Positions 1-7,093 of a DNA stretch of 39,468 nt are shown here, piece by piece (positions within the stretch are counted from its first letter, which is position 1; every line of letters begins with the position of its first letter). The stretch is from NCBI GenBank assembly GCA_010092885.1, contig JAADYX010000046.1:1-39468 (forward strand). Reading direction: 5' to 3'. Below the pieces are notes generated by a model. The model saw only the letters and a list, made by a program, of their open reading frames with translations. It had not been told where the DNA came from and did not search any database. The translations under genes were made by a program, and so were the position numbers. The DNA is from Chloroflexota bacterium (GTDB lineage: Bacteria; Chloroflexota; Anaerolineae; Aggregatilineales; UBA3940).

Positions 1-657
1 ATCCATGCAGCAGTGATCACGGGGGCAGGGCGGGCCTTTTCGGCGGGTGGCGATCTGGGGCTGGTCGAAAACGCCTACCGTGACTACAACGAGATCGTGC
101 GCATCCTCAATGAGGCACGCGATCTGGTATACAATATGCTGCACTGCGATACACCGATTATTTCCGCGATCAATGGGGCGGCGGTCGGTGCCGGATTGGT
201 GATTGCGCTGCTGGCCGACATCAGCATTGCGGCGGAAGATGCCCGCCTGGCAGACGGGCACGTCCGGATGGGGGTTGCCGCCGGGGACCATGCCGCCATT
301 ATCTGGCCGCTGCTGATTGGTATGGCCAAATCGAAATACTACCTGATGACCAGTGACTTCATCGATGGGGTGGAGGCCGAACGTCTTGGGTTGGTTAGCC
401 ACTGTGTCCCCGCTGATGAACTGCATGACCGCGCGATGACAATCGCTGCGGACATCGCTACCGGGCCACGGCATGCCATCAAGTTCACCAAGCGCGCTCT
501 CAACCAATGGTTGCTGCAGGCTGCCCCAATCTTCGACCACTCGCTGGCTTTGGAGATGCTCGGCTTTTTCTCAGAGGATATGATGGCCGGTGTTGAAGGA
601 GTTCGTCAGAAGAAACGGCCTGACTATCCTTCCAATAGTGAGGAAAGCGAGTTCTAA
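1..657 (+). CDS. Enoyl-CoA hydratase/isomerase family protein, 5' end outside window
   Basis: The reading frame is open from base 1, so the N-terminus is missing. The visible 218 residues show the crotonase fold: [15 protein letters not shown] (CoA and oxyanion region) near the start, then [10 protein letters not shown] and [16 protein letters not shown]. In classical enoyl-CoA hydratase two catalytic Glu residues follow the GGG and QPE motifs. Here the matching positions read GAGLVI and GHVRMG, so neither Glu is present. The protein is therefore probably not a simple hydratase; crotonase-fold isomerases, hydrolases and decarboxylases use other residues. The GVAAGDHAA stretch is common in unassigned crotonase paralogs. 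It acts in the cytoplasm on an acyl-CoA that cannot be named. It ends 7 bp before the stop of the convergent WecA-like gene. Family is certain, reaction unknown. Confidence 0.9.
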   Translation: MHAAVITGAGRAFSAGGDLGLVENAYRDYNEIVRILNEARDLVYNMLHCDTPIISAINGAAVGAGLVIALLADISIAAEDARLADGHVRMGVAAGDHAAIIWPLLIGMAKSKYYLMTSDFIDGVEAERLGLVSHCVPADELHDRAMTIAADIATGPRHAIKFTKRALNQWLLQAAPIFDHSLALEMLGFFSEDMMAGVEGVRQKKRPDYPSNSEESEF

Positions 658-664
658 CACGCCG

Positions 665-1810
665 CTAGGGTGTGTCGCCCTCCGGTTTTGCTTCTGGCCG
701 GACACCGGGATCGGTGGGCGCACGCAGCGTCGTCCATGCGAAGCCGCCCGCACTGATCGCGGCCATGACAACCAGAGCCACGAACTTGTAGATCTGTGAC
801 GGAATTATCAACGAGAGTCCACCAAACACCGCGCAGAACAGATAGTAACCAAGCACAATGCGGGTCTGCGGAACCCCCATATCCACCAGTCGAAAGTGCA
901 GGTGGCCGCGATCACCCACTGCGGGGTTTTGGCCGCGTGCAACCCGGTTGACGATCTGCCAGACAGTATCGAGCAGTGGCAGGCCCATCACCAGGAGAAT
1001 GGTCGCTACTTTCGCACCGCCGATGATGCTCAGCAGCCCCAACAGATACCCAAGCAGATAGGCTCCCCCGCCGAGAAAAATTCGTGCCGGGGCGAAGTTG
1101 TAGGGCAGAAAGCCAAGGGTGGCACCTAACAGCGCCAACGGCATAAGAGCCACGCTGTATTGGGCCGGTTCCAGCCGGAAGGCGGCGTTCAGGAAGAGTA
1201 CCAGGCAGGCCAGCGCCACCACCCCCGTTGCCAGACCGTCCACGCCATCCAAAAAGTTGACCGTGTTGGTCAGCAGCCCGATCCAGAACAGGGTGATCAC
1301 AATGGTGAACAGGTAAGGGAAATCGGCAGTTTGTAGACCACTGAAGGGATTGTTCACGTATTCGATGAAGATCAGAAACAGCACCGCAATGCTGCCGGCA
1401 GCCAGCTGACCGATATACAACACCAACGGCGGGAGTTCCAGCCGGTCATCCAGCATGCCGATCACGAAGATCAGCGCCGTACCACCGATCAAACCCGCCA
1501 GCCGGATGACCTCTTTGGGATCAAACCGCAGCACGGTAAGGGTAGCAGGCAGATTGTCCGGCACATCATTGGGGTTGACTACAAACAGCTGCGAGACGAT
1601 CAGCGCGAGGATAAACGCGGCAAAGAGCGAGATGCCGCCAGTCCGGGGGATGCTGCCCTCGTGTTTACGTCTACCGCCCGGCTTGGATACGATCCCTGCC
1701 TTGTGCCCGATGCGGCAGGCAACAGGCGTGATCAACAGGGCCGCCAGGAAGCCCGTGGCAAATACAATCAGGAAAGCACTAACCGGTGCCAAACTGCCTG
1801 TCTCCCGCAT
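665..1810 (-). CDS. WecA/MraY-like undecaprenyl-phosphate sugar-1-phosphate transferase with altered active site
   Basis: A polytopic inner-membrane protein of about 381 residues in glycosyltransferase family 4 (WecA/TagO/MraY). Family members move a HexNAc-1-phosphate from a UDP-sugar to undecaprenyl phosphate, the first step of many surface glycans. Seen here: IVSKPGGRRKHEGSIPRTGG after the first helix, the aspartate pair in GMLDDRLELP, NFLDGVDGLATG, and the C-terminal loop GDRGHLHFRL. The usual FLGDSGS motif reads FLGGGAYLLG, so the conserved third Asp is replaced by Gly. Start choice: ATG at 1810 has GGAG directly abutting it, while TTG at 1792 has GGGAG about 9 bases upstream, so the true start may be 1792. 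Either start overlaps the end of upp, which suggests co-transcription. Family assignment is firm; activity is uncertain because of the missing Asp. Confidence 0.88.
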   Translation of the reverse strand: MRETGSLAPVSAFLIVFATGFLAALLITPVACRIGHKAGIVSKPGGRRKHEGSIPRTGGISLFAAFILALIVSQLFVVNPNDVPDNLPATLTVLRFDPKEVIRLAGLIGGTALIFVIGMLDDRLELPPLVLYIGQLAAGSIAVLFLIFIEYVNNPFSGLQTADFPYLFTIVITLFWIGLLTNTVNFLDGVDGLATGVVALACLVLFLNAAFRLEPAQYSVALMPLALLGATLGFLPYNFAPARIFLGGGAYLLGYLLGLLSIIGGAKVATILLVMGLPLLDTVWQIVNRVARGQNPAVGDRGHLHFRLVDMGVPQTRIVLGYYLFCAVFGGLSLIIPSQIYKFVALVVMAAISAGGFAWTTLRAPTDPGVRPEAKPEGDTP

Positions 1811-2405
1811 CTCCAAGGCCGGGCACGATGAAGCCCACATCGTTCAGGCGGTCATCAATGGCGGCAACGTGCAGGTCGATATCGGGATGGGCCTCCCGCA
1901 TGGCTGCGATCCCTTCCGGAGCGGCTATCACCCCCAGGAACTTGATACGCCCCGCACCCCAATCCTTGACGATCTGTGCGGTGGCCGTGGCTGAACCACC
2001 TGTAGCCAACATCGGATCGAGGATGAAGCATATCTGTACGTGCGACTCTTCAGGCAGCTTGTTGTAGTATTCCACCGGGCGCAGCGTTTCCTCGTCACGA
2101 TACAATCCGATGTGCCAGACTTCCGCCTCAGGCACCATCTCCAGCACACCATCAACCATACCCAATCCGGCACGCAGAATCGGCACAAGACCCATCCGAT
2201 CAGCCAGTTCATCGCCATTGTAAGGTGCCAGCGGCGTGTCGACATGTTTGCCTTTCAGCACGAGATCCTGTGTGGCCTCATAGCACAGGAGCATCGAGAT
2301 CTCACGCACGACCTGTCGGAACTTGATCGGGGGCGTGGTGACATCTCGCAGAACGGTCAATTTGTGGCGGATAAGCGGGTGAGCCGAAACGTAGACACCT
2401 TCCAC
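1779..2405 (-). CDS. upp: Uracil phosphoribosyltransferase
   Basis: Cytoplasmic pyrimidine salvage enzyme that joins uracil to PRPP, giving UMP and pyrophosphate. The 208-residue length is normal for the family. It begins with the typical VSAHPLIRHKLTVLRD and has the PRPP-binding loop in ICFILDPMLATGGSATA. It keeps the VPILRAGLGM segment and ends with the uracil-binding tail IVPGLGDAGDRQFGTG. The start is GTG at 2405 with GGAGG 7 bases upstream. A good sigma-70-like promoter lies at 2442-2470. Its 3' end overlaps the WecA-like gene, so the two are probably one transcript, although no functional link between them is obvious. Confidence 0.97.
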   Translation of the reverse strand: MEGVYVSAHPLIRHKLTVLRDVTTPPIKFRQVVREISMLLCYEATQDLVLKGKHVDTPLAPYNGDELADRMGLVPILRAGLGMVDGVLEMVPEAEVWHIGLYRDEETLRPVEYYNKLPEESHVQICFILDPMLATGGSATATAQIVKDWGAGRIKFLGVIAAPEGIAAMREAHPDIDLHVAAIDDRLNDVGFIVPGLGDAGDRQFGTG

Positions 2406-2441
2406 GGTGCTGCCTCCAGGGTGGGTTCAGAAACCGGCCCC

Positions 2442-2470
2442 ATTGTAGGCCACAAGTGGGAAGGTATCAA
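2442..2470 (-). promoter_or_regulatory. Sigma-70-like promoter for upp
   Basis: On the minus strand TTGATA (2465-2470, five of six matches to TTGACA) is separated by 17 bp from TACAAT (2442-2447, five of six to TATAAT). The -35 box overlaps the stop codon of the upstream kinase-like gene. Transcription would begin near 2435, about 30 bases before the GTG start of upp. Confidence 0.6.
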
Positions 2471-3120
2471 CCACGCTGATGAGTCGGGCGCACATCGTAG
2501 ACGCCTGTCAGCCCGACCGGTGTCCGGCGGGGCGGCGTGATTCGCGGTGGGGGGCCGTACCGGAAGCGCTCATCGCCGGGCTCTCCGGCTGCTGCCCACA
2601 GATCAATGAGCAGATCGACCTGTTCGTCCACGGTTAAATGCGTGGTATCCAGCTGGAGGATACGCGGGTCATTGACCACCTCTGACTCGCGCCGGATACG
2701 ACCGATCATGCGTCCACGAATCTGCGGATCGCGATACGCGATCTCATTTTTGAGGTGGAGCCGCCGGAGTGCTTCTCCGAGCTCACACATCAAACAGATG
2801 ACGATGGATGTCTCCTCCATCAACCGGTAGTTGCGTCCATCGCGCAGCGCTGCGCCCGGCATCACGATCACGGCGCGCCGCATGAGCGCGGCCTCACGGC
2901 TGAGTTCGTGCTCAAGTTTGCGCAGCCGCGAGTCGCCGTACTGTTCACGGATCTTGGTGATGCTCATCAATTCGCGCAGCTCGATCTCATCATCGATGTC
3001 GAACATGCTGGTGCCCAACCGGTTGGCAATGGTACGAGCCACGGTTGATTTGCCCACTCCCAAAAACCCGGTGATGGTCAGGTTCTTGAAGGGCAGATCA
3101 GGGCGTGTCAGCTCCGTCAT
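2467..3120 (-). CDS. Shikimate-kinase-like P-loop kinase
   Basis: A 217-residue cytoplasmic P-loop protein resembling shikimate kinase (AroK/AroL), which phosphorylates shikimate in the chorismate pathway. Visible features are a Walker A loop GFLGVGKST at residues 18-26, an acidic DIDDEIE motif at 41-47 matching the DxD of shikimate kinases, and RLRKLEHE near 65-72 matching the substrate-binding Arg region. The usual GGG substrate loop reads MPGAAL, and no classical RPLL lid sequence is present. There are about 35 extra C-terminal residues rich in Pro and Arg. It may therefore be a paralog acting on another small molecule rather than the housekeeping AroK; no other aro gene is nearby. Its ATG overlaps the stop of the DUF6391-like gene by 4 bp, indicating translational coupling. 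Confidence 0.7.
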   Translation of the reverse strand: MTELTRPDLPFKNLTITGFLGVGKSTVARTIANRLGTSMFDIDDEIELRELMSITKIREQYGDSRLRKLEHELSREAALMRRAVIVMPGAALRDGRNYRLMEETSIVICLMCELGEALRRLHLKNEIAYRDPQIRGRMIGRIRRESEVVNDPRILQLDTTHLTVDEQVDLLIDLWAAAGEPGDERFRYGPPPRITPPRRTPVGLTGVYDVRPTHQRG

Positions 3121-3650
3121 GTGGAGCGCGTGGTGATACGATGTGAGATGATTCCCGCCCGGTTGATGCGCTCGACTGAGACGATCTCCAGATCGCCCGG
3201 GTCACCGAGAGTAGTCACGTGTTCCTGCAGCTGCATACCCAGGGGCTGGCCAGCGACAATAGCGAGCATCAGGCCCGTCACGATAAGTGGCAGGCGGCTC
3301 AGCCGTCCACCTTTTTCGCGCTCAGACCCAACCAGGGCAAGCAGCACCGCGCCCGCCCCCAATGTAGCCGTGGTCACGATGTTGGTTCCGCAGTTGGGGT
3401 GCAGGGCCAGTTTGTGTTCCCCGCCACGCATGCGCCGGAGTGCAGCATGGGCAGCCTGTTCAACTTTGTCCGTGGGCAGGTCGCCCCACAGCCAGAATCC
3501 ATTTGCGTCCGAACGCCCGATCACCCGGAGATCGGGGATCGACCGCTGCATCATATGGATGGTCGCGTGCTCAAGCCCATGGTTGCGCCGGGTGCGCCGC
3601 ACAAAAGGCACATCAAGCACCTCCTGCAGTGAGGATGTCAGGGTCTGCAT
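3117..3650 (-). CDS. DUF6391-like small membrane protein with HxxEH and HPNCG motifs
   Basis: A 177-residue protein that I match, from memory of its motif pattern, to the uncharacterised DUF6391 family. The N-terminal part has RRNHGLEHATIHMM at residues 21-34, in which H24, E27 and H28 form an HxxEH signature followed by H32. A second conserved-looking motif, HPNCGTN, lies at 84-90. Two hydrophobic segments follow (about 91-107 and 118-136), so the protein is probably membrane-anchored with a cytoplasmic N-terminal domain. The His, Glu and Cys residues suggest metal binding, which is inference. ATG at 3650 has AAGGA 9 bases upstream. It sits 6 bp after the HTH regulator gene and overlaps the kinase-like gene by 4 bp, so the three form an operon. 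Function unknown. Confidence 0.75.
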   Translation of the reverse strand: MQTLTSSLQEVLDVPFVRRTRRNHGLEHATIHMMQRSIPDLRVIGRSDANGFWLWGDLPTDKVEQAAHAALRRMRGGEHKLALHPNCGTNIVTTATLGAGAVLLALVGSEREKGGRLSRLPLIVTGLMLAIVAGQPLGMQLQEHVTTLGDPGDLEIVSVERINRAGIISHRITTRST

Positions 3651-3656
3651 AGTAGC

Positions 3657-4295
3657 CTATCCTTCAACAGTCTGTTCGTAGGTTTCAATCAAAGCAAGCA
3701 GCATCTTGTCGGTGACACGGTTAAGCTGGCGCAGTCGATAGCCCCAGTCGGTAGGTGTGCGCAGGCTTAGATGCTCGGCCATCTGCACGATGCTGTCTGT
3801 GAGCATATCACGAAAGAAGATGAATGCACGTACGGACTGCGTCAGAGTCAACCCCTGCGACCGGGAGATATGCGCGTATTCAACCCCAAACTCACGCACT
3901 TCTTCAAGAAGCCCAACCTCATCGTCAGGATCCGTGAGGAAGCGCGAGAGAACCTCTAATAGTTGGCGACCCAGCTGACCGTGCTGCCGCCGGGCCTGCT
4001 CCTCCAGCTGATCATACCAGGGTTCGCCGCGCAGTTGGCCATCACCGAGTTCGAGCCGTGCACGCCCAAGCGCATTTTGCAGCATGAGCTGGGCTTCAGC
4101 AGTTGAGGGATCACCGCCGCGATTGCGCAGCCGGGCCCACTGCTCCAGATCCGACCGCCGGAAGCGCCGGTGCCCGCCTGGCGTACGCTGGGACGGGAGA
4201 TCGCCGTTATCGGCCCAATGCCGTACAGTTGATGGGTGAACCCCTAGAATTGATGCTGCTTCCCCTAAACTAATCCACTCACTACGTTCGGACAT
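3657..4295 (-). CDS. MerR-type helix-turn-helix regulator with C-terminal helical sensor domain
   Basis: A DNA-binding protein of 212 residues. The N-terminal domain, ISLGEAASILGVHPSTVRHWADNGDLPSQRTPGGHRRFRRSDLEQW, is a classic MerR/excisionase winged helix-turn-helix. The remainder (about residues 85-212) is a mostly helical domain that resembles the RsbRD N-terminal or globin-like sensor fold (LLEVLSRFL, VEYAHISRSQGL, FIFFRDMLTDSI); this resemblance is tentative. GTG at 4310 would add five residues, but ATG at 4295 has GGTGAG 4 bases upstream and is preferred. The gene leads an operon with the DUF6391-like and kinase-like genes and diverges from the TSUP exporter gene. Repeated TACAAT sites in the shared spacer could be its operators. 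Confidence 0.8.
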   Translation of the reverse strand: MSERSEWISLGEAASILGVHPSTVRHWADNGDLPSQRTPGGHRRFRRSDLEQWARLRNRGGDPSTAEAQLMLQNALGRARLELGDGQLRGEPWYDQLEEQARRQHGQLGRQLLEVLSRFLTDPDDEVGLLEEVREFGVEYAHISRSQGLTLTQSVRAFIFFRDMLTDSIVQMAEHLSLRTPTDWGYRLRQLNRVTDKMLLALIETYEQTVEG

Positions 4296-4327
4296 GATCT
4301 CACCGTTCACTCAAAAGCACTGCTTCC

Positions 4328-4391
4328 AATATACAATCTGATAGCAACCATTGTACAGACCCTTACTGAACGCGTCAATCAGGATACAATC
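4328..4391. promoter_or_regulatory. Divergent promoter region with repeated ATACAAT motifs
   Basis: The spacer between the HTH gene and the TSUP gene holds the 8-mer ATACAATC twice in direct orientation (4331-4338 and 4384-4391). An inverted ATTGTA lies at 4350-4355. The first copy and the inverted copy form a 6-bp inverted repeat with a 12-bp spacer. The second direct copy supplies a -10 box TACAAT at 4385-4390 for the exporter, placing the start of transcription essentially at its ATG (4398). On the minus strand TATATT (4328-4333) could be the -10 of the regulator operon. No clear -35 boxes are seen. Confidence 0.4.
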
Positions 4392-4397
4392 CAACTT

Positions 4398-5120
4398 ATG
4401 CTAGAATTCCAAACGTTGGTCGTGGTTCTCCTCATTGTTTTTGCAGCGGTCTTCGGGCAGAGCATCGCAGGCTTTGGCATCGCCCTGATCGCCATGCCCC
4501 TGCTCGTCCCCACTGTCGGTATTGAGATATCACGCCCATTGGTCGCGGTCATCGGCGGTGTGAACAGTATCCTGTTCCTGCTGAACTACCGCGACTCCAT
4601 TGATCTGAAAGTGATCGCTCCTCTGGCCGTGACCTCGGTTATAGCAACACCACTTGGCGAAGTCCTGATCAATGTAGCCCCTGAGCGCGCTGTGACGGGC
4701 GCTCTCGGCGTTTTCATTATTGCCTATAGCATCTATGGACTGGCCAGCCCACACATTCCAGAAATCCGCAAGGCGATTTGGGCATACATCGCCGGGCTGG
4801 TGTCCGGCATCCTGACCGGTGCCTACAATACAGGCGGTCCACCGCTGGTGATCTACGCGACGGCATGCCGCTGGCCACCCGCCGAATTCAAAGGCAACCT
4901 GCAAGCGATTGGCATGGCCAAGGCTATCATGGTGCTCATCACACATGGTGTCAGTGGCAACTTCACCGCACCAGTGATGAGTACGTTTGGGTTGGCACTG
5001 CCAGTTCTGGGTGTGGCCACGTTGATCGGGTTCTACATCGGCGATCGGATTAACGCCGATGTTTTCCAGAAGATCGTGCTCGTTCTCCTGCTGGTGCTTG
5101 GCATTCGTTTGCTGGTCTAG
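4398..5120 (+). CDS. TSUP family (TauE/SafE) membrane transporter
   Basis: A 240-residue inner-membrane protein with about seven to eight hydrophobic helices. It contains the two TSUP repeats, each with the family style of a glycine-rich start: FGQSIAGFGIALIAMPLLVP near residues 19-38 and AGLVSGILTGAYNTGGPPLVIYA near 132-154. TSUP proteins export or import sulfite, sulfoacetate, other organosulfur anions or small carboxylates. The substrate here cannot be told from sequence. No strong ribosome-binding site precedes the ATG, and a TACAAT box ends 7 bases before it, so the mRNA may be leaderless. It stands alone and diverges from the HTH regulator, which may control it. Confidence 0.88.
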   Translation: MLEFQTLVVVLLIVFAAVFGQSIAGFGIALIAMPLLVPTVGIEISRPLVAVIGGVNSILFLLNYRDSIDLKVIAPLAVTSVIATPLGEVLINVAPERAVTGALGVFIIAYSIYGLASPHIPEIRKAIWAYIAGLVSGILTGAYNTGGPPLVIYATACRWPPAEFKGNLQAIGMAKAIMVLITHGVSGNFTAPVMSTFGLALPVLGVATLIGFYIGDRINADVFQKIVLVLLLVLGIRLLV

Positions 5121-5129
5121 AAAATCACT

Positions 5130-5179
5130 TTGACATCGAACTGTTCAATGTTGAAACGCATGCCGGCTTTCGCTATCCT
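5130..5179 (+). promoter_or_regulatory. Promoter and small palindrome upstream of the mhqO-like gene
   Basis: TTGAAA (5151-5156) and TATCCT (5174-5179) are separated by 17 bp and form a plausible sigma-70 promoter. The palindrome TTCAATGTTGAA (5144-5155) overlaps the -35 box and could be an operator. A perfect TTGACA lies further up at 5130-5135 but has no good -10 partner at 16-18 bp. Confidence 0.4.
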
Positions 5180-5215
5180 CACACTACACACTCTGGGACA
5201 GATAGGAAAAGGCAC

Positions 5216-6283
5216 ATGTCTATCACCGGACTTCACCATATATCGATCGTTGTGGCAAACGCACAGCGCACGGTTGACTTCTACACCAAAGTCCTGGGCC
5301 TGCGTTTCGTGAAGAAAACCGTCAACTTTGATGACCCCGGTCTCTACCATCTCTACTTTGGCGATGAGACGGGCAGCCCCGGTTCGCTGCTGACCTTCTT
5401 CGAGATTCCAGGAGCCCGGAAGGGTCGGCCCGGACTTGGCGGCACGCACCACGTTGCCCTCACCGTCGCAGACAGCGATGGACTGCGCAAGTGGAAGCGT
5501 CGCCTGACCGACCTCGATCTCGACGTCACCGGCCCGCTGGACCGTCACTATTTCGAGTCGATCTACTTCACCGATCCGGACGGCCTCATTCTGGAGATCG
5601 CAACCATGGGGCCCGGTTTCACCCGGGATGAGGACCAGCTCGGCAGACAGTTCATGACGCCACCTGCGCAGATGGTGGTCCGCAACCGTGACGAAGAAGC
5701 CATCGCCGCGGACACATGGCCTGAACCGGTGCCGGACATCACACCGGATATGGCCCTTTCACACGGCATGCATCACATCACCGCCATCGGCACTGATATC
5801 GCACGCACGCACGCCTACTATGCGGATCTGCTCGGGCTTCAGCGGGTCAAGATGACTTCCAACTTTGATGATCCAGATTCGGCTCACTGGTACTGGGGAT
5901 TGGAGAATGGTCGTCCAGGTACACTCATCACGTATTTCGAACGTACACCCGGCAAGGAACCGCGTGCGGTGGGCGGTGCCGGTCAGACTCACCACTTTGC
6001 GTTCTCCACTCCGGATGAAGAATCCCAGTTGGCACTGCGCGAGAAGCTGGTTGAGGCAGGGTACCGGGTCACCGATGTGAAAGACCGAGTCTACTTCAAA
6101 AGCATCTACACTAACGATCCCGATGGCCACGTTGTTGAGATCGCGACGGCGGGCCCCGGCTTTATGGTCGATGAAGAAGCCGAAAAACTCGGCAGCGGGT
6201 TGATGCTGCCACCCTGGCTGGAGAACCGGCGCGAGATGATCGAGGCGAACCTCACACCGATTACACAGGAGACAACCGGATGA
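5216..6283 (+). CDS. Ring-cleaving dioxygenase, VOC family (MhqO-like)
   Basis: A 355-residue cytoplasmic metalloenzyme with two vicinal-oxygen-chelate modules. Module one starts at GLHHISIVV (His 8), continues with GGTHHVALTV (His 79) and LEIAT (Glu 127), the usual His-His-Glu metal ligands. Module two repeats the pattern at SHGMHHITAIG, GQTHHFAFST and VEIATAGPGF. This bimodular type matches Bacillus MhqO, a ring-cleaving dioxygenase that removes hydroquinones and catechols and belongs to a quinone-stress regulon. The tail MLPPWLENRREMIEANL is typical of this subgroup. AGGAAAAGG lies just upstream of the ATG. The stop overlaps the start of the next gene by 4 bp, so the dioxygenase and hydrolase are coupled. 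The natural substrate is inferred from the family only. Confidence 0.9.
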   Translation: MSITGLHHISIVVANAQRTVDFYTKVLGLRFVKKTVNFDDPGLYHLYFGDETGSPGSLLTFFEIPGARKGRPGLGGTHHVALTVADSDGLRKWKRRLTDLDLDVTGPLDRHYFESIYFTDPDGLILEIATMGPGFTRDEDQLGRQFMTPPAQMVVRNRDEEAIAADTWPEPVPDITPDMALSHGMHHITAIGTDIARTHAYYADLLGLQRVKMTSNFDDPDSAHWYWGLENGRPGTLITYFERTPGKEPRAVGGAGQTHHFAFSTPDEESQLALREKLVEAGYRVTDVKDRVYFKSIYTNDPDGHVVEIATAGPGFMVDEEAEKLGSGLMLPPWLENRREMIEANLTPITQETTG

Positions 6284-6918
6284 CAGACGTATTGACCGCA
6301 GGCACACCGCTCGAAGACGCCACAGCCGCCATGATCCTCATTCACGGGCGGGGTGCCACTGCTGAGAGCATTCTGACCCTTACGCCGGAATTCGCAGGCG
6401 TGGACGAGGGCATCGTCTACCTTGCGCCACAGGCTGAGGGCTACCAATGGTATCCGCAGGGCTTCATGCAGCCCATCGAGGCGAACGAGCCGCATCTATC
6501 ACAGGCACTCGAAACGATTAAGACCCTACTGGAGCGAGTCAACGAGGCTGGTATTCCGGCGGAACGCACCATGTTGCTTGGTTTCTCACAAGGGGCCTGC
6601 CTGGCCACGGAATTCGGTGCGCGCAACGCACGCCGTTACGGCGGGATCGTCGGGCTCAGCGGCGGCCTGATCGGCCCCGACGGCACGCCCCGCGACTACG
6701 ATGGAGCCTTCGATGGGACGCCTGTCTTTTTGGGCTGTTCGGATCCGGACCCGCACATCCCCGCGGCACGTGTCCGCCACACCACCGAAGTGCTCTCCCG
6801 GATGGGAGCCGACGTGACGGAGAAGCTTTATCCGAACATGGGGCACACGGTGAACAAAGATGAGATCGAGCACGTACGGCGCATCATTCAGCAGGTGACG
6901 GCGGCTGTGAACGAGTAG
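6280..6918 (+). CDS. Phospholipase/carboxylesterase family alpha/beta hydrolase (MhqD-like)
   Basis: A 212-residue cytoplasmic serine hydrolase. The oxyanion loop is LIHGRGA near residue 20. The nucleophile elbow GFSQGA places Ser 103, the acid is likely Asp 157 in SDPDPHIP, and the base is His 189 in NMGHTV. The length fits the carboxylesterase 2 family, to which MhqD belongs. In Bacillus, mhqN-mhqO-mhqD form a quinone-inducible operon, and here the dioxygenase and hydrolase genes overlap by ATGA, which supports the same pairing. It may hydrolyse ring-cleavage products or related esters; this is inferred from context. The 3' end overlaps the convergent CWC gene by 35 bp. Confidence 0.9.
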   Translation: MTDVLTAGTPLEDATAAMILIHGRGATAESILTLTPEFAGVDEGIVYLAPQAEGYQWYPQGFMQPIEANEPHLSQALETIKTLLERVNEAGIPAERTMLLGFSQGACLATEFGARNARRYGGIVGLSGGLIGPDGTPRDYDGAFDGTPVFLGCSDPDPHIPAARVRHTTEVLSRMGADVTEKLYPNMGHTVNKDEIEHVRRIIQQVTAAVNE

Positions 6919-7093
6919 CCTCATCAAGGCTGCCAGCCTGCTTGATGGCTGCCATAAGGCAGTCCGGGCATAGACAGCCTGTCTCTTCATTGACTGGCAT
7001 CACATGGGGCAGATCGAAGCACCAACAATGTGCATCGGCTGCCCCACAACTGAATGTCTGGCTGCACTGCGGGCATGTCTTTGATTCGGGCAT
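6884..7093 (-). CDS. Small cysteine-rich CWC family protein
   Basis: A 69-residue protein with the Cys-rich CWC pattern: CPQCSQTFSCG, then CWCFDLPHVMP, then CLCPDC. The paired cysteines look like a zinc-binding treble-cleft type domain, and no transmembrane segment is present. The family is widespread in bacteria but its role is not established. The ATG overlaps the stop of the LysM gene in a TGATG arrangement, so it is probably translated by coupling and belongs to the operon starting with the nucleotidyltransferase-like gene. Its end overlaps the opposite-strand hydrolase gene by 35 bp. Family identity is quite secure and function unknown. Confidence 0.8.
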   Translation of the reverse strand: MPESKTCPQCSQTFSCGAADAHCWCFDLPHVMPVNEETGCLCPDCLMAAIKQAGSLDEATRSQPPSPAE

